Assembly: GCA_015067585.1 (NCBI GenBank)
Contig: SVMC01000003.1
Location: 1 to 64,000 of the forward strand
Length of the DNA stretch: 64,000 nucleotides
Reading direction: 5' to 3'
Source of the DNA: Oscillospiraceae bacterium
GTDB taxonomy: Bacteria > Bacillota > Clostridia > Oscillospirales > Oscillospiraceae
Position numbers and translations under genes: made by a program. This document shows, in pieces, positions 44,710 through 56,052 of the stretch. How positions within the stretch are numbered: position 1 is the stretch's first letter; each line of letters begins with the position of its first letter. The notes under the pieces are model-generated. The model was not told where the DNA came from. It searched no databases and worked only from the letters and a program-made list of their open reading frames with translations.

Positions 44710-44946
44710 ATGGAAAAATTCATTCCCTACGAGAAGCTGTCCAAAAAAGAGCGCCGCAAACTGAACCTGGCCGCCCGCCGGACCTGGGGCATATGCAACC
44801 CCGTCACAAGAAAGCCCGCCAACAGCAGGGCCTACAACAGAAAAAAGTCACAGGACTGGAAGCGGGATCTGCCGCCAAAACATTCCTGTGACTTTTTGTT
44901 ATATTCCGCGAGATTTTGTGCATTACTTGACAGCTTGATTTGTTGA
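44710..44946 (+). CDS. Small very basic protein with intrinsic terminator inside the ORF; candidate ribosome-rescue-type factor
   Basis: AAGGAGG RBS; MEKFIPYEKLSKKERRKLNLAARRTWGICNPVTRKPANSRAYNRKKSQDWKRD...; hairpin at 44842..44897 lies within the coding region. Confidence 0.7.
   Translation: MEKFIPYEKLSKKERRKLNLAARRTWGICNPVTRKPANSRAYNRKKSQDWKRDLPPKHSCDFLLYSARFCALLDSLIC
44842..44897 (+). terminator. Intrinsic terminator located inside the 44710..44946 ORF
   Basis: AAAAAGTCACAGGA (44842-44855) / TCCTGTGACTTTTT (44884-44897), perfect 14 bp; inner GCGG/CCGC. Confidence 0.75.
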
Positions 44947-45134
44947 GTGTAGTATATTGTTGATCCCCGCGATAAGAAGGTGGAGCGGCCACAGAGGATC
45001 ACATTTACATCTTCCGTTTCCCGCAAAAAACCATTGTGCCACATGAGCTTCAATGGTGCTGATTGCGGGGGAAGGATACGATCCTGCTCTGATTAGAGAA
45101 GTCTTGTTGTGTGGAAAAAGGGAGGAACGGCGCA

Positions 45135-45527
45135 ATGAATAAAACAGAAGCGCAATGCTATGATTTTATCATAGCGCTTGCCCGGGAATTGGAGGCTGAT
45201 TTTGCGACACAGTACGAAACAATGGAAGCATTCGCAAGATGGAATCTCCCGGAAGAAATCGCACTTGAATGGCTTGATGCAGAGGGAATGCTGCAAACGA
45301 TTAAAATGCTCCAATACCGCTCGCAAGAGGAGATTGCGTTGATTGAATTGATTATGCGCAATTTTGATACTGCTTTTCAACAAACGCAAAACCCTGTATG
45401 GACTTATTCTGCGATGCAAAATGATGTGTTTTGGCATCAACAAAGGCATCTTGCCCGGAAATTGATTGATATGGCAGAGAATCGAAACCCGATTCTGCGT
45501 CTTGGAACTGGGCAGGAAATAGAATAG
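45135..45527 (+). CDS. Hypothetical protein
   Basis: 130-aa ORF with GGGAGG upstream of the internal ATG. Confidence 0.65.
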   Translation: MNKTEAQCYDFIIALARELEADFATQYETMEAFARWNLPEEIALEWLDAEGMLQTIKMLQYRSQEEIALIELIMRNFDTAFQQTQNPVWTYSAMQNDVFWHQQRHLARKLIDMAENRNPILRLGTGQEIE

Positions 45528-45559
45528 GCATATGAATATTTGTCGTTCACGCGAAAGAA

Positions 45560-45594
45560 GCCGCAATGCTCGCTTAATGAATGAGCATTGCGGC
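45560..45594. terminator. Terminator-like hairpin between convergent genes
   Basis: GCCGCAATGCTC-N11-GAGCATTGCGGC. Confidence 0.7.
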
Positions 45595-45607
45595 ATAGGT
45601 TTTTCTC

Positions 45608-46594
45608 TTACAGACCGCCCATGAGGACTGCCATGACGGCTTTGATGGTGTGCATTCTGTTTTCGGCTTCGTCGAAGACGATGGACTGCTTGCTTTCGAA
45701 GACCTCGTCGGTGACTTCCATTTCCTTGATGCCGAACTTTTCGCTCATCTGCAGGCCGATCTTGGTGTTCAGGTCATGGAAGGCGGGCAGGCAGTGCATG
45801 AACACGGCGCTTTCCTTTGCCTGTGCCATCAGCTTGGCATTGACCTGATAGGGGCTGAGGTCCGCAATGCGGCTTGCCCAGACTTCGTCGGGTTCGCCCA
45901 TGGAGACCCAGACATCGGTATAGATGACATCGGCATTCTCCGCTGCCTTCATGGGATCGGTGATGAATTCCAGCACAGCGCCGGTCTCGGCGGCGATGGC
46001 CTGGCAGGTTTCGATCAGCTCGGCGTTGGGGAAGTAGGCTTCCGGAGCGCAGGCCACGAAGTGCATACCCATCTTGGCGCAGCCCACCATCAGGGAGTTG
46101 CCCATGTTGTAGCGGGCATCGCCCATGTATACCAGTTTCACACCCTGCAGCTTGCCCAGATGCTCCTGAATGGTCAGGAAGTCGGCAAGGATCTGGGTGG
46201 GGTGGAACTCGTTGGTCAGACCGTTGAATACGGGAACGCCGGCATACTTTGCCAGCTCGTCCACGATCTCCTGACCAAAGCCACGGTATTCGATGCCGTC
46301 ATACATACGGCCAAGGACTCTTGCGGTATCGGCAATGGATTCCTTCTTGCCGATCTGGGAACCGGTGGGGTCGAGGTAGGTGCAGCCCATGCCAAGGTCA
46401 GACGCGGCAACTTCAAAGGCGCAGCGGGTGCGGGTGGAGGTTTTTTCGAAAATCAGGGCAACATTCTTGCCTCTGAGGATATCGTGGGGGACGCCTGCTT
46501 TCTTCTGGGTCTTCAGGCTTGCGGCAACATCGAGGAAGTGCTGAATTTCTGCCGGGGTATAGTCCAGCAGCTTGAGGAAATGCTTTTGATCCAT
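45608..46594 (-). CDS. argF: Ornithine carbamoyltransferase
   Basis: [31 protein letters not shown] (ARVLGRM), [22 protein letters not shown]. Confidence 0.97.
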   Translation of the reverse strand: MDQKHFLKLLDYTPAEIQHFLDVAASLKTQKKAGVPHDILRGKNVALIFEKTSTRTRCAFEVAASDLGMGCTYLDPTGSQIGKKESIADTARVLGRMYDGIEYRGFGQEIVDELAKYAGVPVFNGLTNEFHPTQILADFLTIQEHLGKLQGVKLVYMGDARYNMGNSLMVGCAKMGMHFVACAPEAYFPNAELIETCQAIAAETGAVLEFITDPMKAAENADVIYTDVWVSMGEPDEVWASRIADLSPYQVNAKLMAQAKESAVFMHCLPAFHDLNTKIGLQMSEKFGIKEMEVTDEVFESKQSIVFDEAENRMHTIKAVMAVLMGGL

Positions 46595-46618
46595 TCTGTT
46601 TCTCCTTTGTTCTATGTA

Positions 46619-48004
46619 TCAGGCTTCGCTGTGGGCATCGATAAACTGCTGCAGAAGCTCGATCTGGCGGGTGGTCTCACTGGGGCTGGGGCCGCCGTAG
46701 CTGCAGCGCTGGCCCACGCAGGTCTCCATGGAAAGAGCGTCGTAAACATCCGGCCCGAAGAGGGGACTGATCTCCTGCAGTTCGCTGAGGGACATTTCTT
46801 CCAGGGTCTTGCCGCTTTCGGTGCAGCGGTAGACGAGCTGACCGGTGATCTTATAGGCATCCCGGAAGGGCATTCCCCGCTTGGCAAGATAGTCGGCGCA
46901 GTCGGTGGCGTTGATGAAACCCCGGTTTGCAGCGGCACGCATATTCTCCGGCAGCACCTTCATGGTATCGATCATGGCGGCAAATACCGGCAGGCACATC
47001 TTCACGGTGTCGATGGTGTCGAATACCGGCTCCTTGTCCTCCTGCATATCCTTGTTATAGGCCAGCGGCAGGGACTTCATGGTGGCCAGAAGGCCGATGA
47101 GAGCGCCGTAGACACGGCCGGTCTTGCCTCTTACCAGCTCGGCTACGTCCGGATTCTTCTTCTGGGGCATGATGGAGGAGCCGGTGGAATAAGCATCGTC
47201 CAGCTCGATGTACTTGAATTCCCAGCTGCACCAGAGAATAATTTCCTCCGCAAAGCGGGACAGGTGCATCATGAGAATGGACATACAGCTTAAAAATTCA
47301 ACGGCATAGTCACGGTCGGAAACACCGTCCAGGCTGTTGGCCATGGGAGCGCTGAAGCCTAAAAGCTCCGCGGTACGCAGGCGGTTGATGGGGTGGGTAG
47401 TGCCCGCCAGTGCGCCGCTGCCCAGAGGGCATTCGTTCATGCGCTCGGCGCAGTCCTCAAGACGGGTGACATCCCGCTTGAGCATGGAGCCGTAGGCTAA
47501 AAGATGCTGGGCCATGGTGATGGGCTGTGCCCGCTGCAGATGGGTGTAGCCGGGCATAACCGTATTCTGATTTTCCTTTGCCTGCTTCAGGATCACCCTC
47601 TGCAGGTTGAGGATCTGCTCCTTGATCTCGGCCATTTCCTTGCGGAGGTACAGGCGAAGATCCACGGCCACCTGATCGTTGCGGCTGCGTGCGGTGTGCA
47701 GGCGCTTGCCGGCATCACCAATGCGCTGGGTCAGCAGGGTCTCCACATTCATGTGGATGTCTTCATTGTCGGCGCTGAATTCCACCTTGCCCGCCTTGAT
47801 GTCGGCAAGCAGCTCTGTCAGGCCGTTTACGATGGCGTTCACATCTTCCGGGGAAATGATGCCGCATTCCCCAAGCATGGTGGCATGGGCGATGGAGCCG
47901 GTGATATCCTCCTCATACATTCTTGCGTCAAAGCTGATGGAGGAATTGAAGTCATTGACGAGGGCGTCGGTCTCTTTCTGGAACCGACCGGACCAAAGTT
48001 TCAT
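46619..48004 (-). CDS. argH: Argininosuccinate lyase
   Basis: MKLWSGRFQKETDALVNDFNSSI, TARSRNDQVAVDLRLYLR, GYTHLQRAQPI, STGSSIMPQKKNPD. Confidence 0.97.
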   Translation of the reverse strand: MKLWSGRFQKETDALVNDFNSSISFDARMYEEDITGSIAHATMLGECGIISPEDVNAIVNGLTELLADIKAGKVEFSADNEDIHMNVETLLTQRIGDAGKRLHTARSRNDQVAVDLRLYLRKEMAEIKEQILNLQRVILKQAKENQNTVMPGYTHLQRAQPITMAQHLLAYGSMLKRDVTRLEDCAERMNECPLGSGALAGTTHPINRLRTAELLGFSAPMANSLDGVSDRDYAVEFLSCMSILMMHLSRFAEEIILWCSWEFKYIELDDAYSTGSSIMPQKKNPDVAELVRGKTGRVYGALIGLLATMKSLPLAYNKDMQEDKEPVFDTIDTVKMCLPVFAAMIDTMKVLPENMRAAANRGFINATDCADYLAKRGMPFRDAYKITGQLVYRCTESGKTLEEMSLSELQEISPLFGPDVYDALSMETCVGQRCSYGGPSPSETTRQIELLQQFIDAHSEA

Positions 48005-48033
48005 ATGTATTCTCCTGATCTTTTCTTGATGCA

Positions 48034-48062
48034 AAGCAAGCCGGGGGTCTCCCGGCTTGCTT
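48034..48062 (-). terminator. Hairpin between argG and argH
   Basis: AAGCAAGCCGGG-ggtct-CCCGGCTTGCTT-type stem. Confidence 0.55.
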
Positions 48063-48073
48063 ATTGGCTTGTC

Positions 48074-49297
<1,224 letters not shown>

Positions 49298-49348
49298 AAT
49301 GAGTCCCTCCGTAGTGTTTCGTTTCAGTGGCATAATATTAGCACATTG

Positions 49349-49362
49349 TGAATAAATATGCA
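49349..49362. promoter_or_regulatory. Candidate ARG box (ArgR operator)
   Basis: TGAATAAATATGCA, close to the TGAATWWWWATTCA-type consensus. Confidence 0.45.
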
Positions 49363-49434
49363 ACATGCAAATTTCACAAAATAACTATATTATTTTATGC
49401 CTGTCCGTTCATATTCGACAAATTCAGGTCAGGA

Positions 49435-49448
49435 TGAATAATTATACT
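49435..49448. promoter_or_regulatory. Candidate ARG box (ArgR operator)
   Basis: TGAATAATTATACT in the argG/argC divergent region. Confidence 0.45.
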
Positions 49449-49578
49449 TGCTTTTTTATTATATATGGAGTAAAGTATAGCGTACATGAATGCAGCTTGC
49501 ATACAATATTCATTCATGTGTCCGTATTCACAAATATCTGTATATCGGACGAGATCATCAAGGAACGAGGCGATTGGG

Positions 49579-50511
49579 ATGAAAACTGTTTTTATCGACG
49601 GAAGCGCGGGAACCACAGGTCTGCGGATCTATGACCGTCTTTCCACCCGACCGGAGCTGAAGCTTGTCACGCTCCCTGACGCGGTGCGAAAGGATCCCGA
49701 AAAGCGAGCCGAGGCGCTGAACAGCTGCGATCTGGCCTTTTTGTGCCTGCCGGATGCGGCAGCCATGGAGGCAGCCGCTATGGTCACCAATCCCGATGTG
49801 GTGCTGCTGGATACCTCCACCGCCCACCGAACCAATCCCCAGTGGGCCTACGGCTTCCCGGAGCTGTCAAAGGAGTTTGCGGATAAGGTCCGGGCATCCA
49901 GGCGTATTGCCGTCCCCGGCTGCCATGCCAGCGGTTTTATCGCACTGGTGTACCCTCTGGTGGCAGCGGGTTATCTGGATGCCGATGTCCTTTTGACCTG
50001 CCATAGCCTGACGGGCTACAGCGGCGGCGGCAAAAAAATGATTGCCGATTACCGGGCAGAGGGAAGATCTTCCCTTTACGATGCACCCCGCCAGTATGGC
50101 CTTACCCAGCAGCACAAGCATCTGCGGGAGATGAAGGCGGTGACGGGTCTTGCGAACGAACCCATATTCTGCCCCATTGTGGCGGATTTCTATAGCGGCA
50201 TGGAGGTCACGGTGCCTCTGTTTGCCTCACAGCTGAAGAAGAAGGCAAGTATTTCCGAGCTGCAGACCTTCTATAATAATTGGTATCAGGGTATGCTGGT
50301 GCGCTGCGCCGCAGAACCGGATGAGGACGGCATGCTCAGTGCCAATGCTTTCTCCGGCAAGGATACCATGACGATTTTTGTTACCGGCAATGACGAGCGG
50401 CTGCTTCTGACCGCCCGATACGATAATCTTGGCAAGGGTGCTTCCGGCGCTGCCATAGAATGCATGAATCTGGTTCTTGGTCTTGACCCGGCCACGGGAC
50501 TGGAAACCTGA
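49579..50511 (+). CDS. argC: N-acetyl-gamma-glutamyl-phosphate reductase (short type)
   Basis: MKTVFIDGSAGTTGLRIYDRL, DTSTAHRTNPQWAYGFPEL, VPGCHASGFIALVYPLV. Confidence 0.95.
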   Translation: MKTVFIDGSAGTTGLRIYDRLSTRPELKLVTLPDAVRKDPEKRAEALNSCDLAFLCLPDAAAMEAAAMVTNPDVVLLDTSTAHRTNPQWAYGFPELSKEFADKVRASRRIAVPGCHASGFIALVYPLVAAGYLDADVLLTCHSLTGYSGGGKKMIADYRAEGRSSLYDAPRQYGLTQQHKHLREMKAVTGLANEPIFCPIVADFYSGMEVTVPLFASQLKKKASISELQTFYNNWYQGMLVRCAAEPDEDGMLSANAFSGKDTMTIFVTGNDERLLLTARYDNLGKGASGAAIECMNLVLGLDPATGLET

Positions 50512-50525
50512 TTGGAGGAAACGAG

Positions 50526-51740
50526 ATGAAACTGATTTCCGGCAGCGTCTGCGCTGCACAGGGCTTTACTGCCAACGGCGTACACTGCGGTGTGCGCGCC
50601 AATAAAAATAAAAAGGATCTTGCGATGATCTACAGCGCCGTTCCCGCAAATGCGGCAGCGGTTTATACCACGAATCTTGTCAAGGGTGCGCCCCTGACCG
50701 TGACGAAAGCACATCTGACCAACGGCAAAGCACAGGCAGTGATCTGCAACAGCGGCAATGCCAACACCTGCAATGCCAACGGCATTGAGGTGGCGGAAAA
50801 AATGAGCGAGCTGACCGCCGAAGTGTTGGGCATTTCTCCTTCTGATGTCATCGTGGCTTCCACCGGCGTCATTGGTCAGCCTCTTCCGCTGAAACCCATT
50901 GCCGCAGGTCTGGCACCTCTTGCACAGGGGCTGAGTGTGGAAGGCCAGGCAGAAGCCGCACAGGCCATTCTCACCACCGATACCTGCCCCAAGGAGATCG
51001 CGGTGGAATTCGAGCTTGGCGGAAAGACCTGCCGTCTTGGCGGTATCGCCAAGGGCTCCGGCATGATCCATCCCAACCTTGCCACCATGCTGGTGTTCAT
51101 TACCACCGATGCCGCCATCTCTCCCCGGATGCTCCATCAGGCACTGGTGACGGATGTGCAGAACTCCTTCAATATGGTCAGTGTGGACGGCGATACCTCC
51201 ACAAATGACATGGTGTCCATCATGGCCAACGGTCTGGCGGGCAATGAGGAGATCATCTGCGAGAATGAGGACTATGCCATCTTTATGAAGGCCCTCAATA
51301 CCGTAACGGTGCACCTGTGCCGCATGATCGCCGGAGATGGCGAGGGTGCTACGAAGCTTTTGCAGTGCAAGGTCACCGGATCCATGACGGAGGCACTGGC
51401 AAAGCTGGTTGCCAAGAGTGTGATCTGCTCTTCTCTCACCAAGGCTGCCATGTTTGGCGCGGATGCCAACTGGGGCCGGGTGCTGTGCGCCATCGGCTAC
51501 AGCGGCGCGGCAGTAAATGTTGCGAAGGTGGATGTGGCCTTCCGGTCTGCCAAGGGCACTATTGAAGTGTGCCGCATGGGTGCTGGCGTGGAGTTCTCCG
51601 AGGAACTGGCGAAGGAGATCCTTTTGGAGCCGGAGATCGACATTCTTGTGGAACTCAATGACGGCGATGCCGCTGCCACCGCATGGGGCTGCGACCTGAC
51701 CTATGACTATGTAAAGATCAACGGTGATTACCGTACCTGA
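50526..51740 (+). CDS. argJ: Bifunctional ornithine acetyltransferase/N-acetylglutamate synthase
   Basis: NSGNANTCNANG, ASTGVIGQPLPL, GSGMIHPNLATMLVFITTDAAI. Confidence 0.97.
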   Translation: MKLISGSVCAAQGFTANGVHCGVRANKNKKDLAMIYSAVPANAAAVYTTNLVKGAPLTVTKAHLTNGKAQAVICNSGNANTCNANGIEVAEKMSELTAEVLGISPSDVIVASTGVIGQPLPLKPIAAGLAPLAQGLSVEGQAEAAQAILTTDTCPKEIAVEFELGGKTCRLGGIAKGSGMIHPNLATMLVFITTDAAISPRMLHQALVTDVQNSFNMVSVDGDTSTNDMVSIMANGLAGNEEIICENEDYAIFMKALNTVTVHLCRMIAGDGEGATKLLQCKVTGSMTEALAKLVAKSVICSSLTKAAMFGADANWGRVLCAIGYSGAAVNVAKVDVAFRSAKGTIEVCRMGAGVEFSEELAKEILLEPEIDILVELNDGDAAATAWGCDLTYDYVKINGDYRT

Positions 51741-51748
51741 GGTAAGCT

Positions 51749-52636
51749 ATGGAACTGAAACTGAGCAATGCGCAGCGTGCTGAAGTCCTGACACAGGCGC
51801 TGCCTTACATAAAAAAGTATTATAATAAGATCGTCGTTGTGAAATATGGCGGCAATGCCATGATCGATGAGCAGCTCAAAGCACAGGTCATGGAGGACAT
51901 GGTCCTTCTGCATCTGATCGGTGTGAAGGTAGTTCTGGTACACGGCGGCGGCCCTGAGATCAGCCAGATGCTCAAGCGGGTGGGCAAGGAGACGGAATTC
52001 GTGGACGGTCTGCGTGTCACCGACAAGGAGAGCATGGACATCGTACAGATGGTGCTGACGGGCAAGGTCAACAAGACTCTTGTGAACCTCTTGGAAAAGA
52101 ACGGCGGCAAGGCTATGGGTCTTTCCGGCATTGACGGCCATATGATCGATGCGGTGGCAATGGATGAGCGCCTTGGCTATGTAGGGCGGATCACCGCTGT
52201 GAATGTGGAGCCGATCCTGGATCTTTTGGAGAAGGGCTATATCCCTGTCATTTCCACCGTGGGCTGTGACAATGAAGGCAATGCCTACAATATCAATGCG
52301 GATACGGCAGCCGCCAGAATCGCGGCAGGTCTGAAGGCAGAAAGCCTCATTTCCATGACGGATATCTGCGGTATTCTGCGGGATCGTGACGATCCCACCA
52401 CGCTGATCCCCAGAGTGACGGTTGCGGAAGCAACGCAGCTGTTCCGGGAAGGTATCATTTCCGGCGGCATGGTGCCGAAGGTGGATTGCTGCGTGGATGC
52501 TGTCATGAGCGGTGTAAAGAAAGTGTTTATTATGGATGGCCGGGTGCCCCACTCGATCCTCATCGAAATGCTGACAGAGGAAGGCGCGGGCACCATGGTG
52601 GTAGGAGATGATTACGATGAAAACGAAGGAGCTTGA
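51749..52636 (+). CDS. argB: Acetylglutamate kinase
   Basis: VVKYGGNAMIDEQLK, VLVHGGGPEISQML, NINADTAAARIAAGLKAESLI. Confidence 0.97.
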   Translation: MELKLSNAQRAEVLTQALPYIKKYYNKIVVVKYGGNAMIDEQLKAQVMEDMVLLHLIGVKVVLVHGGGPEISQMLKRVGKETEFVDGLRVTDKESMDIVQMVLTGKVNKTLVNLLEKNGGKAMGLSGIDGHMIDAVAMDERLGYVGRITAVNVEPILDLLEKGYIPVISTVGCDNEGNAYNINADTAAARIAAGLKAESLISMTDICGILRDRDDPTTLIPRVTVAEATQLFREGIISGGMVPKVDCCVDAVMSGVKKVFIMDGRVPHSILIEMLTEEGAGTMVVGDDYDENEGA

Positions 52637-53777
52637 CGCAAAATATGTGGCCCATACCTATGGCCGTTTTCCTGTTGAGATCGTAAGCGGTCACGGCGCT
52701 TTTCTGACGGACGATGAGGGAAAGACCTACATCGATATGGGCACCGGCATTGCGGTGAATATCTTTGGTGCCTGCGATGAGGAATGGATCAAGGCTGTGG
52801 AAGCACAGCTTCACAAATTCCAGCATACCTCCAATCTTTATTATACCAAGCCCTGTGCCGAGCTTGCGGAGATGCTCTGCGAGCGCACCGGCATGAAGAA
52901 GGTTTTCTTTGGCAATTCCGGCGCAGAGGCCAATGAATGCGCCATCAAGGTTGCCAGAAAATATGCAATGGAGAAAAAAGGTCCGGAATATTCCACTATC
53001 ATTACTCTGGAGAACAGCTTCCACGGCCGTACCCTCACCACACTGGCTGCCACCGGGCAGGATCACTATCACGAGCTGTTCCAGCCTCTGACCCCCGGCT
53101 TTGTTCACGCAAAGGCCAATGATCTCAACAGTGTAAAAGAGTTGGTCGCTCAGTATAAGGTAGCGGGCATTCTCTTTGAAGCGGTTCAGGGGGAAGGCGG
53201 TGTGCTGCCTCTGGATCAAGAGTTTGCGCAGGGCCTTGCGGAACTGGCCGCGAAGGAAGATATCATCCTGATGGCAGATGAGGTACAGATCGGCAACGGC
53301 CGTTCCGGTGCCCTCTATGGCTATATGAAGCTTGGGATCCAGCCGGATGTGGTCACCACGGCCAAGGGCCTTGCCGGCGGTCTGCCTCTTGGCTGCTGCA
53401 TGATGGGTGAAAAGGTATGCGATGTGCTGAACCCCGGCGATCACGGTTCCACCTTTGGCGGAAATCCTGTGGCCTGTGCGGGTGCAATCAGCATTGTCAA
53501 TCGCCTTGATGAGGAGCTTCTTTCTCAGGTAGAGGAAAAATCCCAATATATCTTTGATGCCTTTACCGGAGCCCCCGGTGTGGAGGATATCCGCGGCATG
53601 GGCCTGATGATCGGCATCAAGACGGTAAAACCCGCCGGTGAAGTAGTCGCAGCCTGCCGGGAGCAGGGCGTGCTGGTGTTGACGGCAAAGGACCGTGTCC
53701 GCCTGCTGCCGCCTTTGAACATTCCCATGGAGCTTCTTCAAAAGGCAGTGGAGATCATCAAGACTGCCTGTGAATAA
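52617..53777 (+). CDS. argD: Acetylornithine aminotransferase
   Basis: FFGNSGAEANECAIKVARKY, SFHGRTLTTLAATGQ, LMADEVQIGNGRSG, TTAKGLAGGLPLG. Confidence 0.95.
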   Translation: MKTKELDAKYVAHTYGRFPVEIVSGHGAFLTDDEGKTYIDMGTGIAVNIFGACDEEWIKAVEAQLHKFQHTSNLYYTKPCAELAEMLCERTGMKKVFFGNSGAEANECAIKVARKYAMEKKGPEYSTIITLENSFHGRTLTTLAATGQDHYHELFQPLTPGFVHAKANDLNSVKELVAQYKVAGILFEAVQGEGGVLPLDQEFAQGLAELAAKEDIILMADEVQIGNGRSGALYGYMKLGIQPDVVTTAKGLAGGLPLGCCMMGEKVCDVLNPGDHGSTFGGNPVACAGAISIVNRLDEELLSQVEEKSQYIFDAFTGAPGVEDIRGMGLMIGIKTVKPAGEVVAACREQGVLVLTAKDRVRLLPPLNIPMELLQKAVEIIKTACE

Positions 53778-53785
53778 GTATTTTC

Positions 53786-53820
53786 GATGCTGTCGCAGAA
53801 AAATGCGGCAGCATCTTTTA
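53786..53820 (+). terminator. Intrinsic terminator after argD
   Basis: GATGCTGTCGCA-N6-TGCGGCAGCATC-TTTTA. Confidence 0.75.
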
Positions 53821-53885
53821 TTGTAAAATTCAGGTTGACGAACTGCAGTTCTGTCGCTATCATAGACCCGGAAGGAGGGAGAACT

Positions 53886-54413
53886 GTGGCAAAAACGAAA
53901 AATCTTGCAAGAGTTGCCTTAGGTGCGGCGGCATTGACGCTTTGCGCATGGATCGCAGTCCCCACACCTGTGCCCTTTACCATGCAGAGCATGGCGGTGC
54001 TCACTGTGGCAGCCCTCCTTGGCCCGAAGGCTGGCTGTGCTTCTGTGGGAGTTTACCTCCTTTTGGGGGCTGTGGGATTGCCGGTGTTCTCCGGCTTCCG
54101 GGGCGGTGTGCAGGCGCTCCTTGGACCCACCGGGGGATATCTCATTGGTTTCCTTTTTTGCGCCTTTATTACCGGCCTGGCTTCGAAAAGAGGCAGGTCC
54201 CGCCATATTTTGGCGGCAGGAATGGCCTTGGGAATGCTTGCCTGCTATGGATTTGGTACCCTTTGGTATGCCGTTGGGTATGGAGCGGGAAATGTGTCTG
54301 CCATTGCAATGACTTGTGTTGTGCCTTTTTTGCTCCCGGATGCGGTAAAGCTGGCACTTTCACTGCTTTTGTCTGAGCGGATCCGAAAGAGTGGAATTAT
54401 GAACAATATGTAA
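53886..54413 (+). CDS. bioY: Biotin transporter BioY (ECF S-component)
   Basis: GTG start; AVPTPVPFTMQSMAVLTVAALLGPKAGCASVGVYLLLGAVGLPVFSGFRGGVQALLGPTGGYLIGF. Confidence 0.93.
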   Translation: MAKTKNLARVALGAAALTLCAWIAVPTPVPFTMQSMAVLTVAALLGPKAGCASVGVYLLLGAVGLPVFSGFRGGVQALLGPTGGYLIGFLFCAFITGLASKRGRSRHILAAGMALGMLACYGFGTLWYAVGYGAGNVSAIAMTCVVPFLLPDAVKLALSLLLSERIRKSGIMNNM

Positions 54414-54450
54414 AAACAGTACCGTTTGCTTGGGATGGTACTGTTTTTTG
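54414..54450 (+). terminator. Intrinsic terminator after bioY
   Basis: AAAACAGTACC-N12-GGTACTGTTTTTT-type hairpin. Confidence 0.75.
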
Positions 54451-54568
54451 CTTTTTGTTTCAGGGTAACAGATTGACAAAAATGTAAGGATTCGATAAAA
54501 TGATACAAGCTATTCGCTTAATTGTACTTTATTGTTGTGATCCGTTTAATTCAAAAAGGTGTAAAACC

Positions 54569-56014
54569 ATGAAAAAGAAAACTGTATTGATTTTGGCGCT
54601 CTGTTTGCTGCTTGTTTTTTTGGCGGCTGCCGTTTTGATGATCCGCCCTATGCAGCGCGGCTTTTGGAAAGCACAGATCCTGTCTGAACGGACGATCGAT
54701 GGTGCGGCGGTACGGGAAGAAGAAAGCAATTCTATCCTCGGCGGATTGACACGCCTTGAGCGCACCTATGATCTTTCCAATGGTGATCAGGTGGTATTTG
54801 GAAGAATGGCCCCAGGGGACAAAGACTCTGCCTATCACATGGTGCATAGCGACATTCTTGATTGCCGTGAAGGTACTGTATGGTACTATGATCATGAAAC
54901 AAACTTCTGGAAAACCACACCCCTTGCCGAAATGGAGCTGGGTACGACCTGCGTCTATATTGACGGTGATGCACAGGATTACTTTATCTATGTTCCGATT
55001 GGTTACCAGGTGCTGGAAAACAACAGCTTGCGGGAGAATGGCAGCAAAGGATACCTGTCTGTAATCAAAGAAGGCAGCCATTGGAGACTTCGTCTTTACG
55101 GTAGCTTCCTGCAGGCTGGTACGGTTTGCGATTATTCCATCCTGCGTTCCTCCGGCGATGAGCCGCTTTTGAATATTGCGGCTGAGAATGTCAAGAAGCT
55201 GTGGTCCACCTATTGTAATAATGGTGATGGCCGTTGGTGCTATGATGGCTACTATTTCCCTGCGGCGGACACCTATATCCCGACGGGTGATGGCTGCCTG
55301 TTCCGTTGTGTTGCGGCTTATTTTGCCAAGAGTATGGAATGGCAGGCAGGTTCTTCCCGCTGTGCCGCGGATCTGAGTATTGCGATTCTCGACACCATTG
55401 CCCTCCAGCAAACGGAAGAAGGATATTTCCCGACCATGTCCGGCAGCACATGGCTTCAGGCGGATTATGGAATTGAACCCGGTTTTTATGATACCCGCTT
55501 CAATTCCGATCTTCTGCTGATCTATGAGCATTTCATGACCAGAACAGAGGGGTTTACGGAAGTGATTTCCCGCTATTTTGACTTTTATCTTGATTTTGCT
55601 GAGCAGCACCACTACGAAACGGAAAATGGCGGGTATTTGATTTGGGACTATAATAATGCCACACAGCCGGTCCATTGTTCTCTCAACCATCAGCTTGCTG
55701 AAATGCTGATCCTTTACCGTTTTGCGGCACTGCTGGATCGTCCTGAACTGGAGGAAATGGCAGACCTTATGCTCCTTGGCATCGAGGATACCTGGGAAGG
55801 CTGGATCATGGAGGACAACAATCTGCACTACTGCTATATGGATGGCGGTGTTTTCGGCAAAGATGATTATCCCTACCTGACATACAATGATCTCTATACC
55901 ATGCAGCAGGAATTCGAGAAGATGGGTCGTGGGCGCAATGAAGCGCTGGACCGTCTGATGGAAGCGAAGCTTCACTGGATGCAGGCCAATGGTGTGACGG
56001 GATACCATAGCTGA
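54569..56014 (+). CDS. Membrane-anchored/secreted protein, possible alpha/alpha-toroid (C5-epimerase-like) fold
   Basis: N-terminal TM VLILALCLLLVFLAAAVLMI; C-terminal helical repeats; family guess only. Confidence 0.5.
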   Translation: MKKKTVLILALCLLLVFLAAAVLMIRPMQRGFWKAQILSERTIDGAAVREEESNSILGGLTRLERTYDLSNGDQVVFGRMAPGDKDSAYHMVHSDILDCREGTVWYYDHETNFWKTTPLAEMELGTTCVYIDGDAQDYFIYVPIGYQVLENNSLRENGSKGYLSVIKEGSHWRLRLYGSFLQAGTVCDYSILRSSGDEPLLNIAAENVKKLWSTYCNNGDGRWCYDGYYFPAADTYIPTGDGCLFRCVAAYFAKSMEWQAGSSRCAADLSIAILDTIALQQTEEGYFPTMSGSTWLQADYGIEPGFYDTRFNSDLLLIYEHFMTRTEGFTEVISRYFDFYLDFAEQHHYETENGGYLIWDYNNATQPVHCSLNHQLAEMLILYRFAALLDRPELEEMADLMLLGIEDTWEGWIMEDNNLHYCYMDGGVFGKDDYPYLTYNDLYTMQQEFEKMGRGRNEALDRLMEAKLHWMQANGVTGYHS

Positions 56015-56052
56015 CCTGTGATCACTTCTGAATACTGACCCGGAGGAATCCT

